From Haemophilus parainfluenzae ATCC 33392 (GTDB taxonomy: Bacteria > Pseudomonadota > Gammaproteobacteria > Enterobacterales > Pasteurellaceae): a DNA stretch of 64,000 bases. The position numbers and the translations under genes are program-made. The notes below the pieces were generated by a model. It was not told where the DNA came from. It saw only the letters and a program-made list of their open reading frames with translations, and ran no database searches. Positions 39,258 to 51,027 of this stretch are shown here, one piece after another; positions within the stretch are counted from its first letter, which is position 1; every line of letters starts with the position of its first letter. The stretch spans positions 1,743,501 through 1,807,500 of the forward strand of contig NZ_CP133470.1 in assembly GCF_031191205.1 (NCBI RefSeq), read 5' to 3'.

Positions 39258-41276
39258 ATGTTTAATATTTATAACAATGGTAAACCTTCCCCAATGGGAT
39301 ATTCGCAAACGCTGGAAAACGGCCTAAAAATTTCGAATTTTGCGCTGTTTTCTAGTGCGGCGGATGCTATTGAACTTTGCTTGTTCCGTGATGGCAAAGA
39401 AAGCCGTTTTGCCATGAGTAGAACCGATAATATTTGGCATATAGCAATCGAAGGCGTTAAGTTAAATGATGAGTATGCGTTCAGAATCACAGGCAAAAAT
39501 GACCGCACTTTAGCTAATCCGCAAAAGTTAATACTTGATCCTTATGCCAAAGCAGTAAGCCATAAACCGGATTTGAGCTCACCAGAATCTCGTTCAATTT
39601 TCGTGTTAAATGATGGACGAGACAATGCCGCCGTTGCACCTAAAGGCCGCATTATTGACGAGCATTTTGATTGGTCAGGGGATTGTAAACCGTCTATTCC
39701 TTGGGCTCAAACCATTGTATATGAATTAAATGTTAAAGGATTTAGCCAATTAAATTCCCGTATTCCAGAAAATATCCGTGGTACTTATGCGGCATTGGCT
39801 CACCCCAAAAACATTTCGTACTTTAAATCATTGGGTATTACCAGCCTTGAATTGCTCCCAGTGAATTTCTTCATTGATGAACCACATTTGCAAGAAAAAG
39901 GATTACGCAATTATTGGGGCTATAACCCATTAGCTATGTTTGCTTTAGAACCAAGTTATGCGGCAGATCAAAAACAACCATTGAACGAATTTAAGAGCAT
40001 GGTGAAAGCCCTGCATCAAGCGGGCATTGAAGTGGTTTTAGATGTCGTATTTAACCATACGGCTGAATCCGAAAAATCATTTCCGACATTTTGCCAGCGT
40101 GGTATTGATGACAAAACCTATTACTGGCAAAACGAGCATGGTGATTACCTCAACTGGACGGGGTGCGGCAATATGCTCAATCTTGCTAATGACGTCACTC
40201 GCAAATGGGTATTAGATTGTTTACGTTACTGGGTAACAGAATGTCATGTAGATGGTTTCCGTTTTGATTTAGCCACGGTACTTGGTCGTGAAACGCCTGA
40301 TTTCAATCCAAATGCAAAATTGTTTGCGGAAATGGAACAGGATGACGTTCTACAACAAATTAAATTAATTGCAGAGCCTTGGGATATAGGGCATTACGGT
40401 TACCAAGTTGGTTATTTCCCAGCCTATTTTTCTCAATGGAATGATCGTTTCCGCGATGATATGTGTCGTTTTTGGTTATGGCAAAGTGGTGAAGTGGGTG
40501 CTTTTGCAGAACGTTTTGCTGGCTCGAGCGATATTTTTAAACGAGAAGGACGATTACCACATGGTAGCTTGAATTTTATTACTGCCCATGATGGTTTTAC
40601 GTTACGAGATTTAGTGAGCTATAACCATAAACACAATGACGCTAACGGTGAAGAGAACCGTGACGGACGCAATGAAAATTATAGCTACAATCATGGCATA
40701 GAAGGTTCTCAACTGGATTTATCTGATGAATGGCAAAGTGCGGTCGAAAATAACCGTGTTTTATCAGAAAAAGGCTTGTTAGGCTCTTTATTACTGGCAA
40801 ATGGTGTCCCCATGCTGCTTGCTGGGGATGAGTTCGGCAACAGCCAATATGGCAATAACAACGCCTATTGCCAAGATAACGAAATTACGTGGTTAAAGTG
40901 GAATGATTTTAACCAAACCTTATTTGACTTTACCAAGCAAACCATTGCATTACGAAAAAAAATTCAAAGTTTGCAACAGGAGGCTTGGTGGTCGGATGAA
41001 AATGTCGAGTGGTTGAATACTGGGGGAAACCCGATGACACTAGACGATTGGCATAATCGGGAAAGCAAAGCCCTACAAGTTATGTTGGACGGCAAATATC
41101 TTTTCTTAATTAATGCAAAAACTGAACCGCAATCTTTTTATTTGCCAAATGGTAAATGGAAAAAGATTGCCGAAACTGAAAATAGCGTGATTCAACAATG
41201 TGATGTGAGCGGTATAGCATTTGAAGTGTTGGAACATATGGATGATGAAAACGATGGAGTTTGTTATGAAAAGTGA
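39258..41276 (+). CDS. glgX: Glycogen debranching enzyme
   Basis: GH13 isoamylase-type enzyme that removes the short alpha-1,6 branches left by GlgP. I start at the ATG at 39258 (MFNIYNNGKPSPMGYS) with GAAGGG upstream; an in-frame GTG at 39246 is less likely. The 672 residues show CBM48 and the catalytic barrel with 'YWGYNPLAMFALE', 'VVFNHTAESE', nucleophile Asp in 'HVDGFRFDLATVLGR', acid Glu in 'LIAEPWDIG' and 'ITAHDGFTLRDLV'. Two uptake signals lie inside (near 39502 and 40736). It overlaps glgC by 11 bases. Confidence 0.95.
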   Translation: MFNIYNNGKPSPMGYSQTLENGLKISNFALFSSAADAIELCLFRDGKESRFAMSRTDNIWHIAIEGVKLNDEYAFRITGKNDRTLANPQKLILDPYAKAVSHKPDLSSPESRSIFVLNDGRDNAAVAPKGRIIDEHFDWSGDCKPSIPWAQTIVYELNVKGFSQLNSRIPENIRGTYAALAHPKNISYFKSLGITSLELLPVNFFIDEPHLQEKGLRNYWGYNPLAMFALEPSYAADQKQPLNEFKSMVKALHQAGIEVVLDVVFNHTAESEKSFPTFCQRGIDDKTYYWQNEHGDYLNWTGCGNMLNLANDVTRKWVLDCLRYWVTECHVDGFRFDLATVLGRETPDFNPNAKLFAEMEQDDVLQQIKLIAEPWDIGHYGYQVGYFPAYFSQWNDRFRDDMCRFWLWQSGEVGAFAERFAGSSDIFKREGRLPHGSLNFITAHDGFTLRDLVSYNHKHNDANGEENRDGRNENYSYNHGIEGSQLDLSDEWQSAVENNRVLSEKGLLGSLLLANGVPMLLAGDEFGNSQYGNNNAYCQDNEITWLKWNDFNQTLFDFTKQTIALRKKIQSLQQEAWWSDENVEWLNTGGNPMTLDDWHNRESKALQVMLDGKYLFLINAKTEPQSFYLPNGKWKKIAETENSVIQQCDVSGIAFEVLEHMDDENDGVCYEK

Positions 41277-42564
41277 TCTTAATAAATATGAATTAGTTAA
41301 AGATACTTTAGTGCTTATTTTGGCTGGTGGTCGTGGTTCTCGCTTACATGAATTAACCGATAAACGTGCTAAACCTGCGTTATATTTTGGTGGTAATCGT
41401 CGCATTATTGATTTTGCGCTTTCCAACTGTATTAACTCAGGCCTGAATCGTATCGGTGTTGTAACCCAGTATGCCGCTCACTCTTTATTACGCCATTTAC
41501 AAACAGGTTGGTCATTCTTACCGCAAGAGCGTGGTGAATTCGTTGATATGTTACCTGCCCGTCAACAAATTGATGATTCTACGTGGTACCGTGGTACAGC
41601 GGATGCGGTGTATCAAAATATGGCGATTATCCGTAATCACTATCGTCCAAAATACATTTTGATTCTTGCGGGTGACCATATTTATAAACAAGATTACAGT
41701 GTCATGTTGATGGATCACGTGAGAAGTGGAGCAAAATGTACAGTAGGCTGTATTGAGGTACCACGTTCTGAAGCCAGTGAATTTGGTGTCATGGCGGTAA
41801 ACGAAAACCTTAAAGTGAAAGCCTTCGTTGAAAAACCGAAAGATCCACCTGCCATGGTGGGTAAACCAGATACGTCGCTAGCCTCTATGGGGATCTACGT
41901 GTTTGATGCTGAGTATCTCTATAAAATGCTTGATAGAGAAGTGAATACCCCTTGCACATCTCATGACTTTGGTAAAGATGTCTTGCCAAAATGCTTGGAA
42001 GAAGGCGTGCTTTATGCGCATCCATTCAGCCGTTCTTGTATGGGCCGAAACACTGAAGGTGAAATTTACTGGCGTGATGTGGGTACGCTCGATAGTTTCT
42101 GGCAAGCGAATATCGATTTAGTTTCAGAGCATCCACAATTAGATATTTATGATCAAAGCTGGCCAATTCGTGGTAATCCAGTGCAGGCTTATCCATCTAA
42201 ATTCTTCTATAAAAAAGCGAATGTTAAACCGGTAGATAACTCGCTTATCGGTGGTGGCTGTGTGATTACCGATGCATCTATTAGTAATTCAGTATTGTTT
42301 GATAGAGTCAAAATTGATGAAGACTCTTCTGTGGATCACTGTGTCGTGTTACCGCAAGTACAAATTGGTAAAAATTGTACATTGAAAGATTGTATTATTG
42401 ATCGCCATTGTATTATTCCAGATGGTATGGAAATCGGTGTGGACAAAGCCCTAGACAGTAAACGTTTCCGTGTAAGTTCTACCGGTAAAGTTGTACTTGT
42501 AACCTCAACAATGTTGAAAAAATTGCAAGGTGAAGAAGTCACTAACGAAGAACATTTGGACTAA
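41266..42564 (+). CDS. glgC: Glucose-1-phosphate adenylyltransferase (ADP-glucose pyrophosphorylase)
   Basis: Makes ADP-glucose from glucose 1-phosphate and ATP, the committed step of glycogen synthesis. The start is the ATG at 41266 (MKSDLNKYELVK), with GATGGAG upstream, inside the end of glgX; this gives 432 residues (E. coli 431). Motifs: nucleotide loop 'LAGGRGSRLHELTDKRAKPA', 'WYRGTADAVYQN', 'GDHIYKQDY', 'VEKPKDPP' and a C-terminal beta-helix. The stop codon overlaps an uptake signal. Confidence 0.96.
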   Translation: MKSDLNKYELVKDTLVLILAGGRGSRLHELTDKRAKPALYFGGNRRIIDFALSNCINSGLNRIGVVTQYAAHSLLRHLQTGWSFLPQERGEFVDMLPARQQIDDSTWYRGTADAVYQNMAIIRNHYRPKYILILAGDHIYKQDYSVMLMDHVRSGAKCTVGCIEVPRSEASEFGVMAVNENLKVKAFVEKPKDPPAMVGKPDTSLASMGIYVFDAEYLYKMLDREVNTPCTSHDFGKDVLPKCLEEGVLYAHPFSRSCMGRNTEGEIYWRDVGTLDSFWQANIDLVSEHPQLDIYDQSWPIRGNPVQAYPSKFFYKKANVKPVDNSLIGGGCVITDASISNSVLFDRVKIDEDSSVDHCVVLPQVQIGKNCTLKDCIIDRHCIIPDGMEIGVDKALDSKRFRVSSTGKVVLVTSTMLKKLQGEEVTNEEHLD

Positions 42565-42572
42565 AGTGCGGT
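42564..42572 (+). repeat. DNA uptake signal sequence
   Basis: AAGTGCGGT whose first base is the last base of the glgC stop codon. Confidence 0.85.
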
Positions 42573-42605
42573 CAATTTTGACAGTGTTTTAAGTGAACTA
42601 AAAAG

Positions 42606-42637
42606 ATTGTGCTGTTATCAATGACAGCACAATTTTA
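42606..42637 (+). terminator. Hairpin between glgC and glgA
   Basis: ATTGTGCTGT (42606-42615) pairs perfectly with ACAGCACAAT (42624-42633), then only TTTTAAG. The weak T run suggests partial termination or mRNA stabilisation inside the operon. Confidence 0.5.
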
Positions 42638-42654
42638 AGTATAAAAGGAAAATT

Positions 42655-44094
42655 ATGAGAGTTTTACATGTTTGCTCGGAGCTATATCCCTTACTCAAAA
42701 CTGGCGGGCTTGCCGATGTTTTAGGGGCGTTACCTTTTGCACAAAAAGAAATTGGTATTGATACGCGTATTTTATTGCCGGCTTATCCAAAAATTTCTGC
42801 AGGCATTGAGAACGCGCATGTTGTCACAGAATTTGATAATTTTGCTGGTCATGTTGTATTGCGTTATGGTGAATACAATGGTGTAGGGATTTATCTGATT
42901 GATGCGCCACATCTCTATTGGAGAGAAGGAAATCCTTATCATGATAGCGATTACAACGATTATGCCGATAACTATAAACGTTTTGCTTTATTAGGCTGGG
43001 TGGGAGCAGAGCTTTCGACAGGCTTAGACAGTTGGTGGCGAGCAGAAGTGGTTCATGCTCATGATTGGCATGCGGGCTTAGCCGCCGCTTATCTCTTTAA
43101 TAAAGGTCGTCCTGCAAAATCAGTATTTACGATTCATAACTTGGCATATCAAGGACAATTTGCCCACCGTCATTTACATGAAATTGGATTGCCAGAAGGG
43201 ATGTTCCATGTTGATGGTTTAGAGTTATTTGGCCAAATTTCATATTTGAAAGCAGGTCTCTATTATTCTGATATGGTCACAGCAGTGAGTCCAACTTATG
43301 CGAAAGAAATTACCACACCAGACTTTGCTTATGGCTTACAAGGCTTGCTAACGGGTTTACGTGAAGCAGGCAAGTTGGTGGGGATTTTAAATGGTGTTGA
43401 TCAAGAAATTTGGCATCCAAGTTGTGATGCTTATATTCAGCATCACTACAAATTGAAATCCATCGCGGGTAAGAAGAAAAATAAAGCGGATTTACAAGCT
43501 TATTTTAATTTGCCACAACAACCTGATGCACTTTTATTTGTGATGGTGACTCGCTTAACCGAACAAAAAGGCGTGGATTTACTGATTGCCACAGCGGATG
43601 AAATTGTTAAACAAGGTGGTCAATTAACTATTCTCGGTTCTGGTGCAAAACATTTGGAAGAGGGAATTTGCCAATTAGCACAACGTTACCCAGAAAATAT
43701 TGCAGTAAAAATTGGTTATGATGAAGCACTTTCACATTTGATGGTTGCCGGTGGTGATGTCATTTTGGTACCAAGCCGCTTTGAACCTTGTGGATTAACT
43801 CAATTATATGGGTTGCAATATGGCACATTGCCGCTTGTTCGTGCAACGGGAGGATTAGCAGATACCGTGACCAACAGTACAAGTGAAACCATTAAAGAGC
43901 GTACTGCAACAGGTTTTGTATTCCAAAAAGCCGAAGCAGATGATTTACGAAGTGCTATCCAGCATGCCTTTGCCTTGTGGCAAAAACAACGTGTTTGGGC
44001 GATGGTGCGTAATAATGCCATGGCACAGGACTTTAGTTGGAAAAATGCGGCCGCTCAATATGAGCAGCTCTATTTAAGCATTTTAAACTCATAA
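42655..44094 (+). CDS. glgA: Glycogen synthase (GT5)
   Basis: Transfers glucose from ADP-glucose to the growing alpha-1,4 chain. The 479 residues match E. coli GlgA (477). The ADP-glucose-binding KTGGL motif is at 15-19, followed by 'VVHAHDWHAGLAAAYL', 'SPTYAKEI', 'GVDQEIWHPSCD', and the C-terminal GT-B half with 'RLTEQKGVDLL' and 'VPSRFEPCGLTQLYGLQYG'. SD AAAGGAA. A terminator separates it from glgP. Confidence 0.96.
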   Translation: MRVLHVCSELYPLLKTGGLADVLGALPFAQKEIGIDTRILLPAYPKISAGIENAHVVTEFDNFAGHVVLRYGEYNGVGIYLIDAPHLYWREGNPYHDSDYNDYADNYKRFALLGWVGAELSTGLDSWWRAEVVHAHDWHAGLAAAYLFNKGRPAKSVFTIHNLAYQGQFAHRHLHEIGLPEGMFHVDGLELFGQISYLKAGLYYSDMVTAVSPTYAKEITTPDFAYGLQGLLTGLREAGKLVGILNGVDQEIWHPSCDAYIQHHYKLKSIAGKKKNKADLQAYFNLPQQPDALLFVMVTRLTEQKGVDLLIATADEIVKQGGQLTILGSGAKHLEEGICQLAQRYPENIAVKIGYDEALSHLMVAGGDVILVPSRFEPCGLTQLYGLQYGTLPLVRATGGLADTVTNSTSETIKERTATGFVFQKAEADDLRSAIQHAFALWQKQRVWAMVRNNAMAQDFSWKNAAAQYEQLYLSILNS

Positions 44095-44108
44095 TTTAAT
44101 GGATTGAC

Positions 44109-44147
44109 TCCCTCTTCGAAATAATCGCCTTTGAAGGGGGAATTTTT
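44109..44147 (+). terminator. Terminator between glgA and glgP
   Basis: TCCCTCTTC (44109-44117) pairs with GAAGGGGGA (44133-44141), including one G-U pair, followed by ATTTTTG. Confidence 0.7.
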
Positions 44148-44209
44148 GTTGTTTTTTTCGTAAAAAAGCTTAAAATTTGCGCGATTTTTTTATTGAGGTT
44201 TTATTTTCT

Positions 44210-46675
44210 ATGATCATGAACAATTTTGATTCGCCATTTCTCTACAATCGACCAAGTCTTGATGTTGAAGGCGTGAAAAAAGCAATTGTTTATAAATTAA
44301 TTTTCTTAATTGGTCGTTCACCAAAAGAGGCGAGTCAACGCGACTGGCTAAATGCGACCCTTCATGCGGTACGTGATTTAGTGACTGAAGGCTGGATTAC
44401 CACCGCTCGTCAATCTCGTGCAGAAGAAACCCGTCGTGTTTATTACCTTTCTATGGAATTCTTAATCGGCCGTACACTTTCTAATGCAATGATCGCAGAA
44501 GGTGTTTATGATGTGGCAGAAAAAGCCTTGGCTGAATTAAATGTTAATTTGGAAGAGATTATTGAAAAAGAAGTGGATCCAGGTTTAGGTAACGGGGGGT
44601 TAGGTCGCCTTGCTGCTTGCTTTATGGACTCACTGGCAACATTAGCTATTCCAGCGATGGGTTACGGTATTCGTTATGAATACGGTATGTTCCGTCAAAA
44701 AATTGAAAATGGTCAACAAGTTGAACGTCCAGATGATTGGTTGGAAAAAGGTGCGCCTTGGGAATTTATGCGTCCATCAAAACGTTTCAGTATTGATTTT
44801 GGTGGTCATATCTATTTTGAAGATAAAAAATGTATCTGGAATCCGGCTGAAAAAGTGACCGCACTTGCATACGACCAAATGATCCCTGGCTATAAAAATG
44901 ATTCGGCATCGACCTTACGTTTATGGTCTGCTCATGGTGGAGAGTTATTTGATTTAGAAGAATTTAACCGTGGTGACCACCTAGCAGCTGTGGCAACGCG
45001 TTCCGCTAACCAAAATCTATCCCGCGTACTTTATCCGGATGATTCTACTTGGAATGGTCGTGAGTTACGTTTACGTCAAGAGTACTTCTTAGTATCGGCT
45101 TCTTTACAAGATATTCTCCGTCGCCATTTAAGAACTCACGGTACATTGGATAATCTTGCAGATAAAGTGGCAATTCACTTGAATGATACCCACCCGGCAT
45201 TAGCCATTCCTGAGTTGATGCGTATTTTAATCGATTTACACGGTTACTCATGGCAAAATGCTTGGGATGTGACTCGTCGTATTTTCTCTTATACTTGCCA
45301 TACTTTAATGTCAGAAGCATTAGAAACCTGGCCGGTAGAAATGATGGCGAAGATCTTACCGCGTCACTTACAAATGATTTTTGAAATTAATGATCATTTC
45401 CTTGAATATGTGAAAACTTATGTCACGACTGATATGGACTTTATCCGTCGCGTTTCACTTATCGAAGAAGGATATCAACGTAAAGTGCGCATGGGATGGT
45501 TGTCTGTTGTCGGTTCACATAAAGTAAACGGTGTTGCGGCGATTCACTCAGATCTTATGGTGACATCAACCTTTGCTGATTTTGCTCGTATCTATCCAGA
45601 ACGTTTCACTAACGTGACAAACGGTGTGACACCACGTCGTTGGCTTGCCGTAGCAAACCCGAAATTAGCGGCTTTATTTGATCAATATATTGGTTCTGAA
45701 TGGCGTTGCGATTTAAGCCAAATTGAAAAACTTAAAGCGTTTGCAGATAAAGGTGAATTTAAGCGTGCTGTTGTAGATATTAAATACGATAACAAAGTGA
45801 AATTAGCACAATATGTGAAGAAAACACTTGATATCGATTTAGATCCACATGCTTTATTTGACGTACAAGTAAAACGTATTCACGAATACAAACGTCAAAT
45901 GCTTAATGTGTTACACATTATTGCACGTTATAACGAAATGCTTGCTCATCCAGAAAAAGATTGGCAGCCACGTGTGTTCATTCTAGCGGGTAAAGCAGCT
46001 TCAGCTTACTATGCAGCAAAACAAACCATTCGTTTAATTAACGATGTCGCGAATGTTATCAATAATGATGAACGCTTAAAAGGTCGTTTAAAAGTTGTCT
46101 TTATCCCGAACTACAGCGTAAGTCTTGCACAATTAATCATTCCAGCGGCAGATATTTCTGAGCAAATCTCTCTTGCAGGAACAGAAGCATCAGGTACCAG
46201 TAACATGAAGTTTGCCTTAAATGGTGCGTTAACATTGGGTACGCTTGATGGTGCGAACGTTGAGATTTTAGATAATGTTGGTGAAGATCACATCTTTATC
46301 TTTGGTAATACGGTTGAACAAGTGGAAGCATTACGTCGCGAAGGTTATCGTCCGTTTGATTATTATCAAAATGACGAGCAATTACGTGAAGTTATTGACC
46401 AAATCATTCGTGGTGATTTCTCGCCGGAAGAACCGAACCGTTATCACTCTCTAATTCAAGGTTTACAGTACCACGATTATTACCAATCTTTTGCTGATTT
46501 CCGCAGTTATGTGGAAGCGCAAAAAGCGGTAGATAAAAAATATCAAGATCGTGATGTATGGATAGCTAGTACCATTCAAAATATGGTGAACATGGGCTTC
46601 TTCTCATCAGACCGTACAATTCTTGAATATGCGAAAAATATCTGGAAAATTGAACCGTTAAAACTCGAGAAGTAA
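44210..46675 (+). CDS. glgP: Glycogen phosphorylase
   Basis: PLP enzyme releasing glucose 1-phosphate from glycogen. I start at the ATG at 44210 ([12 protein letters not shown]), behind TTGAGG; 44216 is a near alternative, and a TTG at 44177 is unlikely. The result is about 821 residues, as in the family. Motifs: '[13 protein letters not shown]', '[16 protein letters not shown]', '[16 protein letters not shown]', '[13 protein letters not shown]'-like region and the PLP-lysine site [10 protein letters not shown]. It lies behind a terminator-like hairpin, so it may be made at a lower level than glgBXCA or from its own promoter. An uptake signal lies near 44859. Confidence 0.95.
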   Translation: MIMNNFDSPFLYNRPSLDVEGVKKAIVYKLIFLIGRSPKEASQRDWLNATLHAVRDLVTEGWITTARQSRAEETRRVYYLSMEFLIGRTLSNAMIAEGVYDVAEKALAELNVNLEEIIEKEVDPGLGNGGLGRLAACFMDSLATLAIPAMGYGIRYEYGMFRQKIENGQQVERPDDWLEKGAPWEFMRPSKRFSIDFGGHIYFEDKKCIWNPAEKVTALAYDQMIPGYKNDSASTLRLWSAHGGELFDLEEFNRGDHLAAVATRSANQNLSRVLYPDDSTWNGRELRLRQEYFLVSASLQDILRRHLRTHGTLDNLADKVAIHLNDTHPALAIPELMRILIDLHGYSWQNAWDVTRRIFSYTCHTLMSEALETWPVEMMAKILPRHLQMIFEINDHFLEYVKTYVTTDMDFIRRVSLIEEGYQRKVRMGWLSVVGSHKVNGVAAIHSDLMVTSTFADFARIYPERFTNVTNGVTPRRWLAVANPKLAALFDQYIGSEWRCDLSQIEKLKAFADKGEFKRAVVDIKYDNKVKLAQYVKKTLDIDLDPHALFDVQVKRIHEYKRQMLNVLHIIARYNEMLAHPEKDWQPRVFILAGKAASAYYAAKQTIRLINDVANVINNDERLKGRLKVVFIPNYSVSLAQLIIPAADISEQISLAGTEASGTSNMKFALNGALTLGTLDGANVEILDNVGEDHIFIFGNTVEQVEALRREGYRPFDYYQNDEQLREVIDQIIRGDFSPEEPNRYHSLIQGLQYHDYYQSFADFRSYVEAQKAVDKKYQDRDVWIASTIQNMVNMGFFSSDRTILEYAKNIWKIEPLKLEK

Positions 46676-46694
46676 ATTCTTTTCCACTCATAGA

Positions 46695-46730
46695 AAACCC
46701 TGTCGGATTATTTCCACAGGGTTTCTTTTT
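46695..46730 (+). terminator. Terminator of the glycogen cluster
   Basis: AAACCCTGT (46695-46703) pairs with ACAGGGTTT (46716-46724), followed by CTTTTT. Confidence 0.87.
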
Positions 46731-46780
46731 ATGCTAAAATCCACCGTCAAATTTATTGTTCATTCAGATTAGGAAAAAGT

Positions 46781-47254
46781 ATGAAAGTTTTAGAAGGTGC
46801 GGTAGCTGCGCCAAATGCTAAAATCGCAGTGGTGATTGCTCGTTTTAACAGTTTTATTAATGAAAGTTTATTAGAAGGTGCGGTAGATGCATTAAAACGT
46901 ATCGGCCAAGTGAAAGATGAGAATATCACTATCGTTCGTGCACCAGGTGCGTATGAACTTCCATTAGTAGCACGTCGTTTAGCTGAAAGCAAAAAATTTG
47001 ATGCAATCGTCGCATTAGGTACTGTGATCCGTGGTGGTACAGCTCACTTTGAATATGTAGCGGGTGAAGCAAGTAGCGGTTTAGGTCAAGTAGCAATGCA
47101 AGCTGAAATTCCAGTGGCATTTGGTGTTTTAACGACTGAAAACATTGAACAAGCTATCGAGCGCGCTGGCACCAAAGCAGGTAACAAAGGTGCAGAAGCA
47201 GCATTAACGGCACTTGAAATGGTGAACCTTTTACAACAAATTGATGCGGCATAA
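46781..47254 (+). CDS. ribE: 6,7-dimethyl-8-ribityllumazine synthase
   Basis: Penultimate enzyme of riboflavin synthesis, forming 60-mer or pentameric shells. The 157 residues match the family (156 in E. coli, where it is called RibE or RibH). Motifs: '[19 protein letters not shown]', '[13 protein letters not shown]', '[20 protein letters not shown]' with the catalytic His. It is followed 5 bases later by nusB, the widespread ribE-nusB pairing. No FMN riboswitch is visible in the leader. Confidence 0.95.
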   Translation: MKVLEGAVAAPNAKIAVVIARFNSFINESLLEGAVDALKRIGQVKDENITIVRAPGAYELPLVARRLAESKKFDAIVALGTVIRGGTAHFEYVAGEASSGLGQVAMQAEIPVAFGVLTTENIEQAIERAGTKAGNKGAEAALTALEMVNLLQQIDAA

Positions 47255-47259
47255 TTCCA

Positions 47260-47697
47260 ATGACAGATAAAAAAGAACCTGTAAAAAAAGTATCGCCACG
47301 TCGTAGAGCGAGAGAATGTGCGGTTCAAGCATTATATTCTTGGGCGCTCTCTGGTAATGCGCCAGAACAAGTGGAACTCACGTTCGTTGTGGATCAAGAT
47401 TTAAAAGGTGTGGATAAACCTTATTTTAGCCGCCTTTTCCGTCAAACCGTTGCGAATGTAGAAGCCGTTGATTTTTCAATGAGCCATTATTTAGATCGCG
47501 CGTTGGATGAATTAGATCCGATTGAAAGAGCGATTTTACGCTTAGCGGTTTATGAACTTCAATTTGAGCCAGATGTGCCCTATAAAGTGGCGATTAACGA
47601 GGCAATTGAAGTGGCGAAAGTGTTTGGTGCAGATGAAAGTCATAAATACATTAACGGTGTATTGGATAAAGTCGCTCCTGCATTAGGTCGCAAATAA
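47260..47697 (+). CDS. nusB: Transcription antitermination factor NusB
   Basis: Binds boxA RNA with NusE (S10) to allow full-length rRNA transcription. The 145 residues match NusB: a basic start ('[20 protein letters not shown]'), the '[16 protein letters not shown]' helix and the closing '[16 protein letters not shown]'-type segment ('[18 protein letters not shown]') and '[14 protein letters not shown]'. Close spacing to ribE implies translation coupling. A terminator follows before thiL. Confidence 0.95.
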   Translation: MTDKKEPVKKVSPRRRARECAVQALYSWALSGNAPEQVELTFVVDQDLKGVDKPYFSRLFRQTVANVEAVDFSMSHYLDRALDELDPIERAILRLAVYELQFEPDVPYKVAINEAIEVAKVFGADESHKYINGVLDKVAPALGRK

Positions 47698-47710
47698 TTA
47701 TTTAAATGTA

Positions 47711-47740
47711 GGGTAGACAAATGTCTGCCCTTTGTTTTTT
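47711..47740 (+). terminator. Terminator between nusB and thiL
   Basis: GGGTAGAC (47711-47718), loop AAAT, GTCTGCCC (47723-47730), then TTTGTTTTTT. It lies 15 bases upstream of the thiL start. Confidence 0.82.
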
Positions 47741-47754
47741 GGTGTGCAGATAAA

Positions 47755-48735
47755 ATGAGTACGGGTGAATTTGATCTTATAGGGCGATATTTCTCAATAC
47801 AAAAAGGCAATCAACACTTTGTTGATTTCAGTATTGGGGATGATTGTGCAATCACTCATATTCCAGAAGGCTATCAGCTTGCCATTACCACCGATACAAT
47901 GGTCGAGGGCTCGCATTTTTTATCTTCCATTTCTCCCCAAGATTTAGCGTATAAAGCTATCGCGACAAATCTAAGTGATTTAGCTGCTATGGGCGCTAAA
48001 CCCGCTTGGATTTCTCTTGCACTCACATTACCTGAAGTTGATGAAAACTGGCTGAGCCAATTTAGTCAAAGCTTGTTTGATACATTAAATCAATATGATG
48101 TAACATTAATTGGTGGCGATACAACGAAAGGCCCACTTTCTATAACCATTACGGCACAAGGTTTCGTACCAAAAGGAAAGGCTTTATTCCGACATAACGC
48201 GAAGGTTGGTGATGTAATTTATGTATCGGGCACGTTAGGTGATAGTGCAGCGGGTTTAAATTGGATCTTACAAGGTAAAAGTGCGGTCGATTTTGATACT
48301 GAATTTTTAGTAAAACGCCATTTTCATCCAACGCCACGCGTTGAATTAGGTCAAGCCTTAGTGAATGTAGCGCATTCATGCATAGATATTTCAGATGGTT
48401 TTGTTGCTGATTTAGGGCATATTTTAACGAGAAGCCAATGTTCTGCAGAGATTGAGTTATCTACCTTGCCTTTATCCACACCACTCAAAAAAACATATCG
48501 CTTAGAAAAGACAGAAGCGTTTGCATTAAGTGGCGGGGAAGATTATGAGCTTTGCTTTACGGTTCCTGCAAATAAAAAGGCCGAGATTGAAAAGTTATCC
48601 CAATCGTTGAATATACCTTGCACTTGTATCGGAAAAATTGTTCAGCAAAATAACAATCCGATTACTTTTTTTAAAGATGGACGTATCATCAATTATCAAG
48701 CGCTGTCTGGTTTCGATCATTTTAAGGATAAATAA
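47755..48735 (+). CDS. thiL: Thiamine-monophosphate kinase
   Basis: Phosphorylates thiamine monophosphate to thiamine diphosphate, the cofactor used by SucA among others. The 326 residues match ThiL: 'GEFDLIGRYF' start, metal-binding 'IGDDCAI', 'TTDTMVEGSHF', 'NLSDLAAMGAKP', 'LIGGDTTKG' and 'CIDISDGFVADLGHIL'. The Shine-Dalgarno is weak and the gene follows a terminator. Its stop and the pgpA start overlap by one base (TAATG). An uptake signal lies inside (about 48281). Confidence 0.94.
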   Translation: MSTGEFDLIGRYFSIQKGNQHFVDFSIGDDCAITHIPEGYQLAITTDTMVEGSHFLSSISPQDLAYKAIATNLSDLAAMGAKPAWISLALTLPEVDENWLSQFSQSLFDTLNQYDVTLIGGDTTKGPLSITITAQGFVPKGKALFRHNAKVGDVIYVSGTLGDSAAGLNWILQGKSAVDFDTEFLVKRHFHPTPRVELGQALVNVAHSCIDISDGFVADLGHILTRSQCSAEIELSTLPLSTPLKKTYRLEKTEAFALSGGEDYELCFTVPANKKAEIEKLSQSLNIPCTCIGKIVQQNNNPITFFKDGRIINYQALSGFDHFKDK

Positions 48736-49222
48736 TGAATAGTTCACCTCTTGATAGAGTTAGCTTAAAAAATCCAGTTCATTTACTTGCATTAGGTTTC
48801 GGTTCAGGACTCATTCGTCCTGCACCGGGGACATGGGGAAGTTTAGCCGGAACGATTTTAGGTTCGGCATTATTAGCTTGTCTTGGACTAAAAATCTTCT
48901 TAATTTTGACCGCACTTTGTTTTGCGCTTGGCTGTTACTTATGTCAAAAAACGGCTGATGATATGGGCGTTCATGATCACGGTTCTATTGTTTGGGATGA
49001 ATTTGTTGGGGTATTTATCGTATTAGCCTCGATTCCAACTTTATCATTACCTTGGATTGTCATTGCCTTTATACTTTTCCGTTTCTTTGATATTTTAAAA
49101 CCTTATCCAATCCGATACTTTGATCAAAAACTGAAAAGCGGTTTTGGGATTATGATGGATGATGTTTTAGCAGCAGTCTATGCTGTTATCGTGATTGCGA
49201 TACTAAGTATTGTAGGCTTGCC

Positions 49223-49229
<7 letters not shown>
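48735..49229 (+). CDS. pgpA: Phosphatidylglycerophosphatase A
   Basis: Inner-membrane phosphatase producing phosphatidylglycerol from its phosphate. The 164 residues show the family pattern: 'GFGSGLIRPAPGTWGSL', 'DDMGVHDHGSIVWDEFVGV', 'FRFFDILKPYPI' and 'GFGIMMDDVLAAVYA'. About four hydrophobic segments. It overlaps thiL by one base and the exporter gene by seven, so the three are coupled. An uptake signal at about 48908 encodes part of a membrane helix. Confidence 0.94.
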
Positions 49230-50921
<1,692 letters not shown>

Positions 50922-51027
50922 GAAACAAAATAAAACAAAATTTTGCTCATTATAGAAGAAAGAGAAGTAAAACTCACGGCTCTTTTGTTGTAATATAGCG
51001 AGCTAATATTCATCATAAGGGAAGAAC

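Noticed and set aside
44177..44209. GlgP start at the TTG at 44177
   Set aside because: No Shine-Dalgarno, and the extra residues (hydrophobic) do not fit phosphorylase N-termini.
45045..45320. Open frames opposite glgP, infB, sucA and other long genes
   Set aside because: They lie antisense inside well-supported genes, lack Shine-Dalgarno signals and have composition of shadow frames.
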